A stretch of 51,189 nucleotides of DNA. Origin: Gemmataceae bacterium. GTDB lineage: Bacteria > Planctomycetota > Planctomycetia > Gemmatales > Gemmataceae. Positions within the stretch are counted from its first letter, which is position 1; every line of letters starts with the position of its first letter. A model generated the notes under the pieces. It was not told the origin of the DNA. It made no database searches and was given only the letters and a program-made list of their open reading frames with translations. Shown here piece after piece: positions 36,873-46,626 of this stretch. The position numbers were made by a program, and so were the translations under genes. The stretch spans positions 1-51,189 of the forward strand of contig JAIEMG010000310.1 in NCBI GenBank assembly GCA_019752375.1. Reading direction: 5' to 3'.

Positions 36873-39364
36873 TCAGTCAGACGCAGGAGCATTGCCAGGC
36901 TCTCGGCAGCGTCTCGGTTGTCGTCCACCACCAGGACACGGCAAGCGGATGCTTTCCCTTTGTCGCTGGCCCGTTCCAGGCCGGCGGATTGCTGGCCCTC
37001 CGCGACTGGAGGGGCCAGCGGCAGTCGCACGACAAACTCGCTCCCTTTGGCCGGCCCTTCGCTGCGGGCTTCGACCGTGCCGCCGTGCATCTCGACCAGT
37101 CGCTTTACCAAGGTCAGGCCGATGCCCAGTCCGCCTTGCCCCCGGTCTACCCGGCGGTCTACCTGCGTAAACAGGTCAAACACCTTGGGGAGCATTTCCG
37201 GAGGAATGCCGATCCCATTATCCCGTACTCGGACCACCGCCCGGTCCCATTCCTGTTCGAGCGTCAGCCAGACGCGACCGGCTTCGGGCGTGTATTTGGC
37301 CGAGTTATTCAGCAGGTTGGCGAAAATCTGCGCCAATCGGGTCAGGTCGCCGACGACGAATAGGGGCGCCGGCAACAGCGTGATGGTCAGTTCGTGTTTC
37401 CCGGCCTCGATGAGGGGGCGGCTCGTCTCCACCGCGCTCTCGAGCGCGGCTGCCAGGTCCAGCCGCTCGGTGCGAAGTTCGATCTTGCCCCGTGAAATCC
37501 GGCTCACGTCCAACAGGTCGTCCACCAGCCGAACCATGTGCTGGACCTGGCGCACGATGATGTCCCGTACCTGTCGCAGGCGGGGCTCCGGGGAGCCGAT
37601 CAGGCCGAGGATTTGGATGGCGTTGGTGATGGGTGCAAGCGGGTTGCGCAGTTCGTGGGCCAGCATCGCCAGGAACTCGTCCTTGCGGCGGTTGGCCTCG
37701 GCGATCGATTCTTCCGCCTCCCGCCTGGCCGTCACATCCTGGGAACAACCGACTTGTCGTACGATCTTCCCCGCCTTGTCGCGGACCAGGATCGAGCGAT
37801 CCACCAGCCGCCGCCACTTGCCGTCTCGATGGCGAACCCGGTACTCGATCTCGAACCGGCCGCTTCCCCCCTCGTCCTCCGAAGCAAAGGTTTGGAGTGC
37901 ATCGCGCCGGTCGTCTTCGTGGATTTGACTCATCCACCACTCCGCGGTTGGGGGAACCTCGTCGGGGTGGTAGCCCGTGAGTTCCAACAGCCCTCGCGAG
38001 CGAGCCACGATCCCGGTGCGCAGGTCGAGGTCGTAGATGATGCCGTTGACGGCCTCGGCTGCCAAGCGGTAGCGTTCCTCGCTGACCCGCAACCGTTGCT
38101 CGGCCTCCTTCCGCTCGGTGACGTCGATGTTGATACCAAGCAGACGGAGCGGCTGTCCGGCCTCATCCCGAAAGACCCGTGCGACTCCTGCCAGCCAGCG
38201 CACCGAGCCGTCGGGCCGGATGACCCGCCACTCGTCCGCAAAGCCGCCGTGGGCCAACGCCTCGCTCACCCGTTGCACGGCATGGGGACGGTCTTCGGGG
38301 TGGACCAATTGCTCCCACGCTTCTTGCGTGCCGGGGAAGCCGCCGGGCGGCAGCCCGTACATGGCCTCCAGTTCGGGCGTCCAGGTGTTCACGCCGGTCT
38401 GGACGTTCCACTCGAAGGTGCCGACGTGCGCCACCTGCTGGGCCATCCGCAGGCGCTCCTCACTGTCCCGCAGCGCCTGCTCGGCCCGCCGACGCTCGGT
38501 CACGTCACGGAAGACCAGCACGACGCCCAAGACTCGTCCGCCGGCGTCTCGAATGGGTGCCGCACTGTCATCAATGGGGCGTTCCGTCTTTTCCTTGCTC
38601 ACGAGGACGGTGTGGTTCGCCAGACCAACGACGGCGCCCTCGGCAAGCGCCCGCACCGCGGGGTTTTCGGCGGGCCGGCGAGTTCGCTCGTTGATGATGG
38701 GGAAGACCGCATCGAGGGGCTGGCCGACACCCTCTTCCTTCGTCCAGCCGGTCAAGTTTGCAGCCACGCCATTGAGGAACGTCACCCGGCCTTCATGGTC
38801 AGTGGTGATGACAGCATCCCCGATGCTGGAAAGAGTCGTGTGGAAGCGGTCCCGCTCTGTTTGGAGGGCGGCGTTGGCCTTCGCCAGTTCTGCCGTGCGT
38901 TCCTCCACCCGGCGCTCCAACTCGTCGTTTGCCCGTTCCAGTGCATGTTGGGCTTCCTTACGGGCGGTGATCTCTCGCTCCAATTCCTCCGGGCTTCGCA
39001 GCGCCAGGGCCTTGGGGATGATCGGGACGAGAGCGATCACCGTCACCCAGGAGACGAGGGCGGTGAACCACTTGATGACGCCGGCCAACCGGTAGAGCGG
39101 GTGCCAGAAGATAATGGCTTCCATCAGGTGGGTCGTGCCGCACGCCAGGATGAACGCCCCGAACAAAAAAAAGAGCGAGGGGAAGGGCAAATCCCGGCGG
39201 CGCAGCACGAAAGATACCAGGAGGCACGGGATGGCAAAGTAGGCCGACCAGATGCCCAGGTCGGAGAGAATGTGCAGCCAGCCGTGTGCGGCGCTCCAGT
39301 TGCCGCAGTCCCAGCGAGCGGGAAAATCGGACGTATCGAATAAGTGTGTCAGGAAATCGAACAT
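36827..39364 (-). CDS. Ethylene-receptor-like hybrid sensor kinase, receiver truncated
   Basis: 845 residues. The N-terminal three-helix domain matches plant ETR1 ethylene-binding domains: ILSDLGIWSAYFAIP and FGAFILACGTTHL. D35, Y42, I45, P46, I72, C75 and H79 equal ETR1 D25, Y32, I35, P36, I62, C65 and H69; Cys and His hold Cu(I) in ETR1. A coiled coil (ERANDELERRVEERTAEL) leads to three PAS domains, then HisKA ([16 protein letters not shown]), HATPase ([31 protein letters not shown]) and the beginning of a receiver (VLVVDDNRDAAESLAMLLRL). Translation then enters the inserted element and stops. The start ATG 39364 has gagga 8-9 nt upstream; GTG 39409 is an alternative. Ethylene binding is inferred, not shown. 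Confidence 0.85.
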   Translation of the reverse strand: MFDFLTHLFDTSDFPARWDCGNWSAAHGWLHILSDLGIWSAYFAIPCLLVSFVLRRRDLPFPSLFFLFGAFILACGTTHLMEAIIFWHPLYRLAGVIKWFTALVSWVTVIALVPIIPKALALRSPEELEREITARKEAQHALERANDELERRVEERTAELAKANAALQTERDRFHTTLSSIGDAVITTDHEGRVTFLNGVAANLTGWTKEEGVGQPLDAVFPIINERTRRPAENPAVRALAEGAVVGLANHTVLVSKEKTERPIDDSAAPIRDAGGRVLGVVLVFRDVTERRRAEQALRDSEERLRMAQQVAHVGTFEWNVQTGVNTWTPELEAMYGLPPGGFPGTQEAWEQLVHPEDRPHAVQRVSEALAHGGFADEWRVIRPDGSVRWLAGVARVFRDEAGQPLRLLGINIDVTERKEAEQRLRVSEERYRLAAEAVNGIIYDLDLRTGIVARSRGLLELTGYHPDEVPPTAEWWMSQIHEDDRRDALQTFASEDEGGSGRFEIEYRVRHRDGKWRRLVDRSILVRDKAGKIVRQVGCSQDVTARREAEESIAEANRRKDEFLAMLAHELRNPLAPITNAIQILGLIGSPEPRLRQVRDIIVRQVQHMVRLVDDLLDVSRISRGKIELRTERLDLAAALESAVETSRPLIEAGKHELTITLLPAPLFVVGDLTRLAQIFANLLNNSAKYTPEAGRVWLTLEQEWDRAVVRVRDNGIGIPPEMLPKVFDLFTQVDRRVDRGQGGLGIGLTLVKRLVEMHGGTVEARSEGPAKGSEFVVRLPLAPPVAEGQQSAGLERASDKGKASACRVLVVDDNRDAAESLAMLLRLTESLSGEFSHEIRGPW

Positions 39365-39424
39365 CGAGCGGTCCTCGAGCAGGGTGGGCGTCCGGACCAT
39401 TCCTCCCACCTCGGTTGCCTTGCG

Positions 39425-42418
39425 CTATTCCGGCGACGGGCGTGTCGCCAGCAGATTTTCCAGGGCGGCGGGGTCCACCGGCTTGACCATGTGATGGTCG
39501 AAGCCGGCTTCCTCCGAGCGGCGCCTGTCTTCATCTTGGCCCCAGCCCGTCAGGGCCACGAGGGTCATGCTTTTGCCGCCCGGCAGTTGGCGAATGCGCT
39601 GGGCGGCTTCGTAGCCATTCATCTTCGGCATCCCGATGTCGAGCAGCACCACGTCGGGCTTGAAGGTCGTCGCCGCCTCGACCGCCTGGGCACCGTCGTG
39701 GACGACGTGCGGTTCGTGGCCCATCACTTTCAACAGCATCGCCAGACTCGCCGCCGCATCCTCGTTGTCGTCGGCGACCAGGACTCGGTGCGCTGGCCGG
39801 GCCGCACTGGGGGCCGGGTCATCGCTTGGTGGAACCGCCGATCCGACCGTCCGGACTGAAACGGCGGGCAGTCGGACGATGAATTCGCTGCCTTGCCCGT
39901 GCCCGTCGCTGTGGGCCGTGACGGTGCCGCCGTGCATCTCCACCAGGCGCTTCACCAGCGTCAGGCCGATGCCGAGTCCTCCTTGCGACCGCTCCAGTGA
40001 GCGGTCCACCTGAGTAAACATGCCGAAGACGTGGGGGAGCATGTTGCCGGGGATGCCGACGCCGGTGTCCTTCACGGACACGACGACGTCGCTGCCCTGC
40101 CGCTCGACGGTTAGCCAGATGCGACCGCCCCGCTCCGTGTACTTGGCGCTGTTATTCAGCAGGTTCGAGAAGACCTGGGCCAGTCGGGTCACGTCGGCGT
40201 CCACATAGATTGGAGTGGGCGGCAGCGCGACGGTCAGTTCGTGTTTGGACGCCTCGATGAGCGGGCGGCTCGTCTCGACGGCACTCTGAATGATCGCCGC
40301 CAGGCCGACCCGTTCCCGCCGGAGGTCGATCTTGCCCCTGGTAATACGGGAGACGTCGAGCAGGTCGTCCACCAGCCGCACCAGATGAGCCAACTGGCGC
40401 TCCATCATCTCCCGCGTCTGCTCGAACACCTGCTGGTTGCCGGCGGCGATCTTCAGGATTTGCAGGGCGTTGCGGATAGGTGCCAGGGGGTTGCGCAGCT
40501 CATGGGCCAAGGTCGCCAGGAACTCGTCCTTGCGGCGGTCGTTGTCCGACAACTCGGTGGCGAGCCGGCGCAACTCCTCCTCGGCCCGCTTCGCCTCGCT
40601 GACGTCGGTGTTCGTCCCGAACCAGCGGACCACTTCCCCCTCGCCGTCCCTGACCGGCTCGACGCGTGTCAGGAACGGGTGGAACAGGCCGTCGTTGCCT
40701 CTGAGGGGGAACACGATGTCGAGCGGCTGGCCGGTGGCAATGGATGCCTTCCACTGCTCCATCACCCGGGGCAATTCGGCGGGGTCGTGGACCGACTGCC
40801 AGCCCCAGCCCTCCATCTGCCCGAAGGTCGTTCCCGTGTAGTCGTACCAGCGCCGGTTGTACCAGAAGATGTGGCCGTCCGGGTTCGCCATCCAGCACAG
40901 TTGCGGGATGGATTCGGCCAGCGTGCGGAACTGGCGCTCCCGTTCTCGCAGTTCGGCCTCCCGCCGGTGCCGCTCCGAGATGTCGCGGAACACCAACACA
41001 CAGCCGACGACCTCGCCCTCCCGACACCGGATCGGGGCGGCACTGTCGTCGATGGGCTGCTCCGTGCCCTCCTTGCTGATGAGGACGGTGTGGTTCGCCA
41101 GGCCGACGATGACGCCGTCCCGCAACGCCCGAGTCGCCGGGTTCTCGACCGCTTTGCGTGTCTCCTCGTTCACGATGTTGAACACGACGTCAAGCCGCTG
41201 GCCCCTCGCCTCATCCGCCTTCCAGCCCGTCAGCGACTCGGCGACGGCGTTCATGGTGGTGACGCACCCTTCGGTGTCGGTCGTAATAACGGCATCCCCG
41301 ATGCTGGCGAGCGTGGTGCGCAGCCGTTCCGCTTGTTCGGTGATGATGAACGCCGCCCGGTGGCGCAGGCGAGCGTTCCGCTGGACGAGCATGAAAACGG
41401 CGCAAAGCAGCACGGACCCAATGGCGGCGGGAGCGAGGACGGATAAGGCGGCGACTCGGGAACTGGACTCCGACGCCTCACGGCGATCCTGCAAGCGTTT
41501 TTCTTCGACGTTCCGCAGGGCGGCGAGTTGTTGCCGCAAATCATCCATCATGGCCTTGCCGCTGTCGGCCCGCACGATTTTCATCGCGGCGGGACGGTCC
41601 CCGGCCCTGGTCAAGGCGACCGTCCGCTGCAATTCGTCCACCCTGGCGGCGATCTTCGGCTTCAGCGCCTTCCACCGGGCTTGCTGCTCGTCGTTGTCGG
41701 CCGTGAGGTCATCGAGGTGTGCGGTGATTGCCTCCAACTGCTTCAGCGCGTCCCTGTAGGGTTGCAGGTAGTTGTCATTCTCGGTCAGCAGATAACCTCG
41801 TTGGCCCGTCTCGGCGTCCTTGAGCGTGGACAGGAAGGCTTCCAGTTCCCCAAGGACTTCATGGGTGTGAGCGACCCCCCGCTCGTTCTCGTCGAGACGC
41901 TGGATATTCACGTATCCCAGCACGCCGCCGGCCACCAGGACCAGCAGCGTCAGCCCGAAACCAACGACGGAGAGTTCGCGCAGATGGTGCTTGCGGCGCA
42001 GGGCCTCGACGCTGGCCGGGGTGGGCGGTGAAAACTCGGCTTGCTGCCGAACCAACTCCTCGAAACGTTCCTGGGCTACTCGCATGGCACCGCCGAAACC
42101 GGCAATGGCGAGGCTGACCACGACAAACATGAACACGCCGAGCAAGTGCGGGCCGGTGGTCCCGAAGAACGAAAAACGAGGTGGCACGAAGCAGTACAGC
42201 GCCAGGACGAAACCGAGCGCCGTCGCCAGGAGCGCCGGGCGGAAGCCGCCGTACCAGGCGGCGACAACGACCGCGCCGAAAAAGGTGGCGTAGGGGATGT
42301 GGTCGCCCAGCCAAGGATCGAGCAGCCAGCGGATGGCACCAGCCAGGGAGACGGCAACGAGGGAAACGCCATAGGTCTTGAGGCTTCCCGGGCGGTTGGC
42401 GTCGAGAGTCCGATCCAT
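39425..42418 (-). CDS. Membrane hybrid histidine kinase (DUF4118-CHASE3-PAS-HK-REC)
   Basis: A 997-residue kinase, first gene of the two-component block. The N-terminus has four close membrane helices of the KdpD-like DUF4118 type ([20 protein letters not shown]). Another helix, a CHASE3-like sensor (about 165-320, with [20 protein letters not shown]) and a final helix ([17 protein letters not shown]) follow. Then come two PAS domains, HisKA ([16 protein letters not shown]), HATPase ([31 protein letters not shown]) and an intact receiver ([31 protein letters not shown]). The PAS block [15 protein letters not shown] closely resembles that of the next kinase, so the two are probably paralogues. 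The stop is 60 nt before the next start. Confidence 0.9.
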   Translation of the reverse strand: MDRTLDANRPGSLKTYGVSLVAVSLAGAIRWLLDPWLGDHIPYATFFGAVVVAAWYGGFRPALLATALGFVLALYCFVPPRFSFFGTTGPHLLGVFMFVVVSLAIAGFGGAMRVAQERFEELVRQQAEFSPPTPASVEALRRKHHLRELSVVGFGLTLLVLVAGGVLGYVNIQRLDENERGVAHTHEVLGELEAFLSTLKDAETGQRGYLLTENDNYLQPYRDALKQLEAITAHLDDLTADNDEQQARWKALKPKIAARVDELQRTVALTRAGDRPAAMKIVRADSGKAMMDDLRQQLAALRNVEEKRLQDRREASESSSRVAALSVLAPAAIGSVLLCAVFMLVQRNARLRHRAAFIITEQAERLRTTLASIGDAVITTDTEGCVTTMNAVAESLTGWKADEARGQRLDVVFNIVNEETRKAVENPATRALRDGVIVGLANHTVLISKEGTEQPIDDSAAPIRCREGEVVGCVLVFRDISERHRREAELRERERQFRTLAESIPQLCWMANPDGHIFWYNRRWYDYTGTTFGQMEGWGWQSVHDPAELPRVMEQWKASIATGQPLDIVFPLRGNDGLFHPFLTRVEPVRDGEGEVVRWFGTNTDVSEAKRAEEELRRLATELSDNDRRKDEFLATLAHELRNPLAPIRNALQILKIAAGNQQVFEQTREMMERQLAHLVRLVDDLLDVSRITRGKIDLRRERVGLAAIIQSAVETSRPLIEASKHELTVALPPTPIYVDADVTRLAQVFSNLLNNSAKYTERGGRIWLTVERQGSDVVVSVKDTGVGIPGNMLPHVFGMFTQVDRSLERSQGGLGIGLTLVKRLVEMHGGTVTAHSDGHGQGSEFIVRLPAVSVRTVGSAVPPSDDPAPSAARPAHRVLVADDNEDAAASLAMLLKVMGHEPHVVHDGAQAVEAATTFKPDVVLLDIGMPKMNGYEAAQRIRQLPGGKSMTLVALTGWGQDEDRRRSEEAGFDHHMVKPVDPAALENLLATRPSPE

Positions 42419-42905
42419 GCTTCACGCTTTCTAGCCAGGCCGCCACGGTGAACGGCGCAGGGGGACTGCTACCGCCATCACCGATGATGGGGTGTGAACC
42501 GGGCGAAGCGGCCAGCCGAGCACGACCGAAGCGGAATCGCGAGAGATCGGCGGTGCAACTCGGGTATTCTACTTGGTTTGTCGTCGAGGTACATCCCAGC
42601 GCTCCGCGTGCCACGCCACGCGGATTGCACAGCGCCAGCCCAGAAAGCGTGGGGCCGCTCTGGAGAAACAACCGGGGCCGAACGCCCGACCCCGGTTGTT
42701 TCTCGCGTGGCGCAGTCGGCGCTCGATGTATCCGCGGCCGCCAGTCGGTCGGCTCCATCGGCTCCTCATTTCTCCGATCCCTGCGGACGAAGATCGCGCC
42801 AGCCATAAGCTGGCTAGCAAGGCCCGTGGGCGCCCATTCTCGCGCACCAATGAAAACGGCCCGCTCGTCGAGGATCCCCAACCACCCCCCGGGAGACGGA
42901 AAGCC
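42419..42905. other. Intergenic region between divergent kinase block and reductase
   Basis: This 487-bp stretch has a perfect 15-bp hairpin (42663-42704) and short inverted words around gcgtggc. Reading frames continue through it from the reductase gene but have no protein-like character. No promoter was convincing. Confidence 0.45.
42663..42704. repeat. Perfect 15-bp hairpin
   Basis: gagaaacaaccgggg (42663-42677) pairs with ccccggttgtttctc (42690-42704) over a 12-nt loop. No T-tract follows; it lies upstream of the reductase gene. Confidence 0.75.
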
Positions 42906-44294
42906 ATGATCGAAGACTATGACCTTGTCGTGCTCGGCAGCGGCGAGGCGGGCAAGTACCTCGCCTGGACGCTGGCCTCCCAGGGCAAGAAGGCCGCCGT
43001 GATCGAGCGGCAGTATGTCGGCGGGTCGTGCCCGAACATCGCCTGCTTGCCGAGCAAGAACGTCATCCACAGTGCCAAGGTCGCCTCCTACTTCCGCCGC
43101 GGCGAGGAGTTCGGCATCGCCACGGAAGGGTGGACGATCCAGATGGCTGCCGTGCGCGACCGTAAGCGCACGATGGTGGATGGGTTGGTGGCGATGCACC
43201 GCCACAAGTACCAGGCGAGCGGGGCGGAGCTCCTCATGGGGAACGGCGTGTTCGTCGCGCCGAAGTCGATCGAGGTTCGCCAACATGACGGCGGGACACG
43301 AGTCCTTCGCGGCAAGACGGTCGTGATCAATACCGGGTCGCGTGCCCGGGTCGATGAGACCGCGGGACTACAAGCCGCTCGCCCGCTGACACACATCGAG
43401 GCACTCGAGCTGGATCACATCCCGAAGCATCTGGTTGTCCTGGGCGGCGGCTACGTGGGCCTCGAGCTGGCGCAGGCCATGCACCGCCTGGGAAGCAGAG
43501 TGACGGTCGTGGAACGGAACGGTGCACTGATCTACCGCGAAGACCAGGACGTGACCGAGGCCGTCGCCGAGCTCTTCCGGGACGAAGGGATCGAGGTCTT
43601 CACGGGGACTACTCTCCAGCGTGTCGAGGGGATGTCCGGGCAGTCGGTCCGGCTGTACGCGACCCGCGGCGGAGCGGAGGTCGTGATCGAGGGTACGCAC
43701 CTGCTCGCCGCGGGCGGGCGCACCCCGAACACCGACGGCATCGGGCTGGAAAAGGCGGGCGTCGAGACGGACGCACGCGGGCACGTGAAGGTCAACGAGC
43801 GCCTGCAGACCACGGCGGAGGGCGTCTGGGCGGTGGGCGACTGTGCGGGCAGCCCATACTTCACGCACGTCGGCTTCGACGACTTCCGCATCGTGCGCGA
43901 CAACCTCGCGGGCGGCAATCGCGTGACGACCGGCCGGCAGGTGCCGTTCTGCCTGTTCACCGACCCCGAGCTGGCCCGGATCGGCCTGAGCGAAAAGGAA
44001 GCGGCCGAGCGCGGCATCGGCTTCCGGCTGGCCAAGATCCCGATGGAAGCGGTGCTGCGAACCCGCACGCTCTCCGAGACGCGCGGCTTCATGAAGGCCC
44101 TGGTCGAGCCAGCCAGCGACCGCATCCTCGGCTTCACCGCCTTCGGCGTCGAGGCCGGCGAGGTCATGGCCGTCGTCCAGGTGGCGATGGCCGCAGGAAT
44201 GCCCTATACCGCGTTGCGCGACTCGGTCCTGACGCACCCCACCATCGCGGAAGGCCTGGTCACCCTGTTTTCCGCCGTTCCGGCCAGGGGGTAA
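42906..44294 (+). CDS. FAD-dependent disulfide oxidoreductase (lipoamide dehydrogenase/MerA-like)
   Basis: A 462-residue class I pyridine nucleotide-disulfide oxidoreductase. FAD site: YDLVVLGSGEAGKYLAWTL. Redox-active cysteines: GGSCPNIACLPSK. NAD(P)H site: HLVVLGGGYVGLELAQAM. The second FAD motif is VWAVGDCAGSPYFTH, and the C-terminal base pair is LTHPTIAEGL with His and Glu. It lacks the HMA domain and the C-terminal vicinal cysteines of true mercuric reductase, and no pyruvate/2-oxoglutarate dehydrogenase genes are near, so the substrate is open. ATG 42906 has gggag about 12 nt upstream; the longer frame from 42573 runs through the intergenic hairpin. Confidence 0.87.
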   Translation: MIEDYDLVVLGSGEAGKYLAWTLASQGKKAAVIERQYVGGSCPNIACLPSKNVIHSAKVASYFRRGEEFGIATEGWTIQMAAVRDRKRTMVDGLVAMHRHKYQASGAELLMGNGVFVAPKSIEVRQHDGGTRVLRGKTVVINTGSRARVDETAGLQAARPLTHIEALELDHIPKHLVVLGGGYVGLELAQAMHRLGSRVTVVERNGALIYREDQDVTEAVAELFRDEGIEVFTGTTLQRVEGMSGQSVRLYATRGGAEVVIEGTHLLAAGGRTPNTDGIGLEKAGVETDARGHVKVNERLQTTAEGVWAVGDCAGSPYFTHVGFDDFRIVRDNLAGGNRVTTGRQVPFCLFTDPELARIGLSEKEAAERGIGFRLAKIPMEAVLRTRTLSETRGFMKALVEPASDRILGFTAFGVEAGEVMAVVQVAMAAGMPYTALRDSVLTHPTIAEGLVTLFSAVPARG

Positions 44295-44338
44295 AGGCTC
44301 ACGGTACCGCGTCCCAGGCGAGTTCTTGAGTTCGGCTG

Positions 44339-45181
44339 TCACCAAGGGTGTGACGCGATCGTCCGGTTAGTTTCTACAACGGGCGTCTGGCGCACTGCCA
44401 GGCGTCCACGCGAGTTGACGCGCCCCGCAGACACCACCTCGGGGATCTCCGGCATCGCGTGGCACGGCGGCGTCGGCTGCTTGGCGATGTGCCAGTGAAT
44501 CAGTTCGAGCGCGTCGTTCGTCGTGAACGGCAAGGCGCCTGTCAACATCTGGTACAACGTGACGCCGAACGAGTAGAAATCGGAGCGGTAGTCGACGACG
44601 CGGTTCATCCGGCCCGTCTGCTCGGGCAAGATGTAGGCCAGCGTTCCTTGCAACACGCGCGGGCTCACCAGGCCGAGGTTCTCGCGGGGCATCCGGTTGG
44701 CGATGCCGAAATCGATGATCTTCACCAGCCCCGTCTCACGATTCATCACGATGTTGGCAAGGTTAATGTCCTTGTGGATGACCCTGGCCGCATGGATCGC
44801 CCCGAGCCCCTCGGCGACGGCGACGGCCACTGTCAGCGTTTCCACCAGGCCGAACGTACGCACATCGAGGATCTGCTTCAGCGATTGAGCACCGCAGTCC
44901 TCGAACACAATGGCGGGGCATGTCTCGAGTTTCTCGACCCCATAGGCCCCGACGATGCGCGGCTCCCCGGAGAGCGTGCCGACCAGCTCGTGTTCCTGGC
45001 GGAACCGCACGAGCCGCTCGGGCGTCACGCAAGCGGGTTTCAGGAGCTTGAGGATTTCCTTGCGCCCACCGCGCACGCGCCGATAAATCAGCGACTCTTT
45101 CCCCTCGTAGATCAGCTCGGACTCCGGCGGTTCACTGGCCGGCGGCGTGTTCGGACGGCTCGGGAGGCTCAATGCGCTCAT
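44339..45181 (-). pseudogene. Truncated Ser/Thr kinase of the multidomain AAA/kinase type
   Basis: 280 residues. The kinase is of the type that normally opens very large kinase-ATPase-sensor proteins: FRQEHELVGTLSGEPRIVGA, VIHKDINLANIVMN, KIIDFGIANRM, GTLAYILPEQTGRMNR and DYRSDFYSFGVTLYQMLTG. It breaks off after IAKQPTPPCHAMPEIPEVVS, just before the last kinase helices. The final residues (AGRVNSRGRLAVRQ) look unrelated. The missing C-lobe end and all downstream domains indicate a deletion remnant, though a shortened active protein cannot be ruled out. The start ATG 45181 has gaaagga upstream; earlier in-frame residues are Arg-rich and unlikely. Confidence 0.72.
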
Positions 45182-45355
45182 GGAAAGCCAGTGTCCTTTC
45201 GGAGGCAGGCGGCGGCGCCCAAGAGCGAGTCTCCGCGACCAGTCGAGGGGGCGTCCGGACCATTGGGGTCGTCCTCCGTCCCTCAGTGGCGCCAGCGCGG
45301 CACGAGCGAACGCGCTTAGGTGAGTTTCCGGGTGTGGCAAATTTTCCTGGCGCCT

Positions 45356-46348
45356 CTAAACCCAGTTGCCTTTCGCTTTAGCGCTGGTTTGGTTGCCGGC
45401 TTCAGCCGGCTCCCCGTCTGAGGCCACGACTCGGTTCCTTCCCTGCTGCTTGGCCTGGTAGAGCTTCTCGTCGGCTTGGGCCAGGAATTGCTCAACGCTG
45501 AACGTCTCGCCAGCGCCGGTGGCGGTGGCGCCCAGGCTAATCGTAATCGGCAGCGACTTGCCGTTGTGCTCAAACGGATGGACCGCGACCAGCTTCCGCA
45601 GGCGTTCGGCGAGCCGCACTGCCCCCTCCAGGTCGGTTTCGGGCAAGACGACGGCGAATTCCTCGCCGCCGTAGCGCGCGAAGAGCTCGTCGCGACGGGT
45701 CTCGCCGCGCAGGCGTGTCGCCAGAGCGCGCAGCACCGCGTCGCCGGCCAGGTGGCCATGCGTGTCGTTGATAGCCTTGAAGTGATCGATGTCGAAAAGG
45801 AGCAGGGCGAGCGGCCGATGGTGCCGTGCGGTGCGGGTCAGCTCGCGCTCCAGGAAATCCAGCAGGTGGCGCTTGTTGTGGATGGCCGTCAGCGCGTCGG
45901 TAATGGTAAGGCGAAAAATCTCCTCGTGGTAGTCAGCCTCGATGTTGCCGCCGGCCAGGAAGCGGAAGATATGGTTGCCGACGCGCACATAGTCGCCGTC
46001 GGCAAGCCGACGCAGCAGTGCGCGGCCGTCGTTGACAAAGGTGCCATTGGTGCTGCGCAGGTCGGTGACGTAGTAGTCGCCGTCTCGCGGCACGACCCGC
46101 GCGTGGTAGCGCGACACCGATGCGTCGTCGACAGGAATCTCGCAATCGACGTCGCGGCCGAGCGCGGCCGGCTGGTCGAGCCGGTGTCGCCGCCCGAGAC
46201 CCGCGTTCGCCGGGTAGATCTGCACCAGGCAGGCGGTCTGATTCGCCGTGGAGCGGATCGTGCAATTCGGGTTACGAGCGACTTCGGTTTCTCTCTCCGC
46301 CTCAGCCGTGGCGGCCTGGGCGCATGGCGTCGCTTGCTTGGGGGACAT
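45356..46348 (-). CDS. FHA-domain diguanylate cyclase
   Basis: A 330-residue protein. The FHA phosphothreonine-binding domain (about 60-130) has ALGRDVDCEIPVDDASVSRYH and TDLRSTNGTFVND. The GGDEF domain (about 150-310) has LLLFDIDHFKAINDTHGHLAGD, split by family convention into the metal Asp and substrate residues, and the active loop ARYGGEEFAVVLPE near 224-237. It should make cyclic-di-GMP from two GTP. The inhibitory-site RxxD appears altered to RRDE. FHA coupling suggests control by a Ser/Thr kinase, and the neighbouring truncated kinase may be a lost partner. ATG 46348 has aaggag about 9 nt upstream. Confidence 0.92.
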   Translation of the reverse strand: MSPKQATPCAQAATAEAERETEVARNPNCTIRSTANQTACLVQIYPANAGLGRRHRLDQPAALGRDVDCEIPVDDASVSRYHARVVPRDGDYYVTDLRSTNGTFVNDGRALLRRLADGDYVRVGNHIFRFLAGGNIEADYHEEIFRLTITDALTAIHNKRHLLDFLERELTRTARHHRPLALLLFDIDHFKAINDTHGHLAGDAVLRALATRLRGETRRDELFARYGGEEFAVVLPETDLEGAVRLAERLRKLVAVHPFEHNGKSLPITISLGATATGAGETFSVEQFLAQADEKLYQAKQQGRNRVVASDGEPAEAGNQTSAKAKGNWV

Positions 46349-46626
46349 GCGATCACTCTCCTTTTGCGGCCGAGGGGGGAACTCGCGAGCAAGGAAAGCA
46401 AATGCCGTGCCTCAGCAATGTCCGTACCGGTGGAACGGACCAACCCAGGTAGAATTGATGGCGAAACAGAGTGGATAGCCACCAGGACGGAGTCAATTGC
46501 ACTTTGTCTTTCTGCTCCGACAGTAGCCCGTGGCTTGTCGCGGATGCGGCTTGGCGCAACGCAACACTCAGCCGTGCGTGGCACCGTGCGCGACCTCATG
46601 ACGGAACCGGCCCCTGGGAGCCTTTC
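46349..46626. other. Intergenic region
   Basis: A 278-bp gap upstream of the diguanylate cyclase and after the TPR gene. No gene, repeat or clear promoter was seen. Confidence 0.4.

Noticed and set aside
42906-44294. Mercuric reductase
   Set aside because: The fold and redox pair fit, but the HMA domain, the C-terminal vicinal cysteines and other mer genes are absent.
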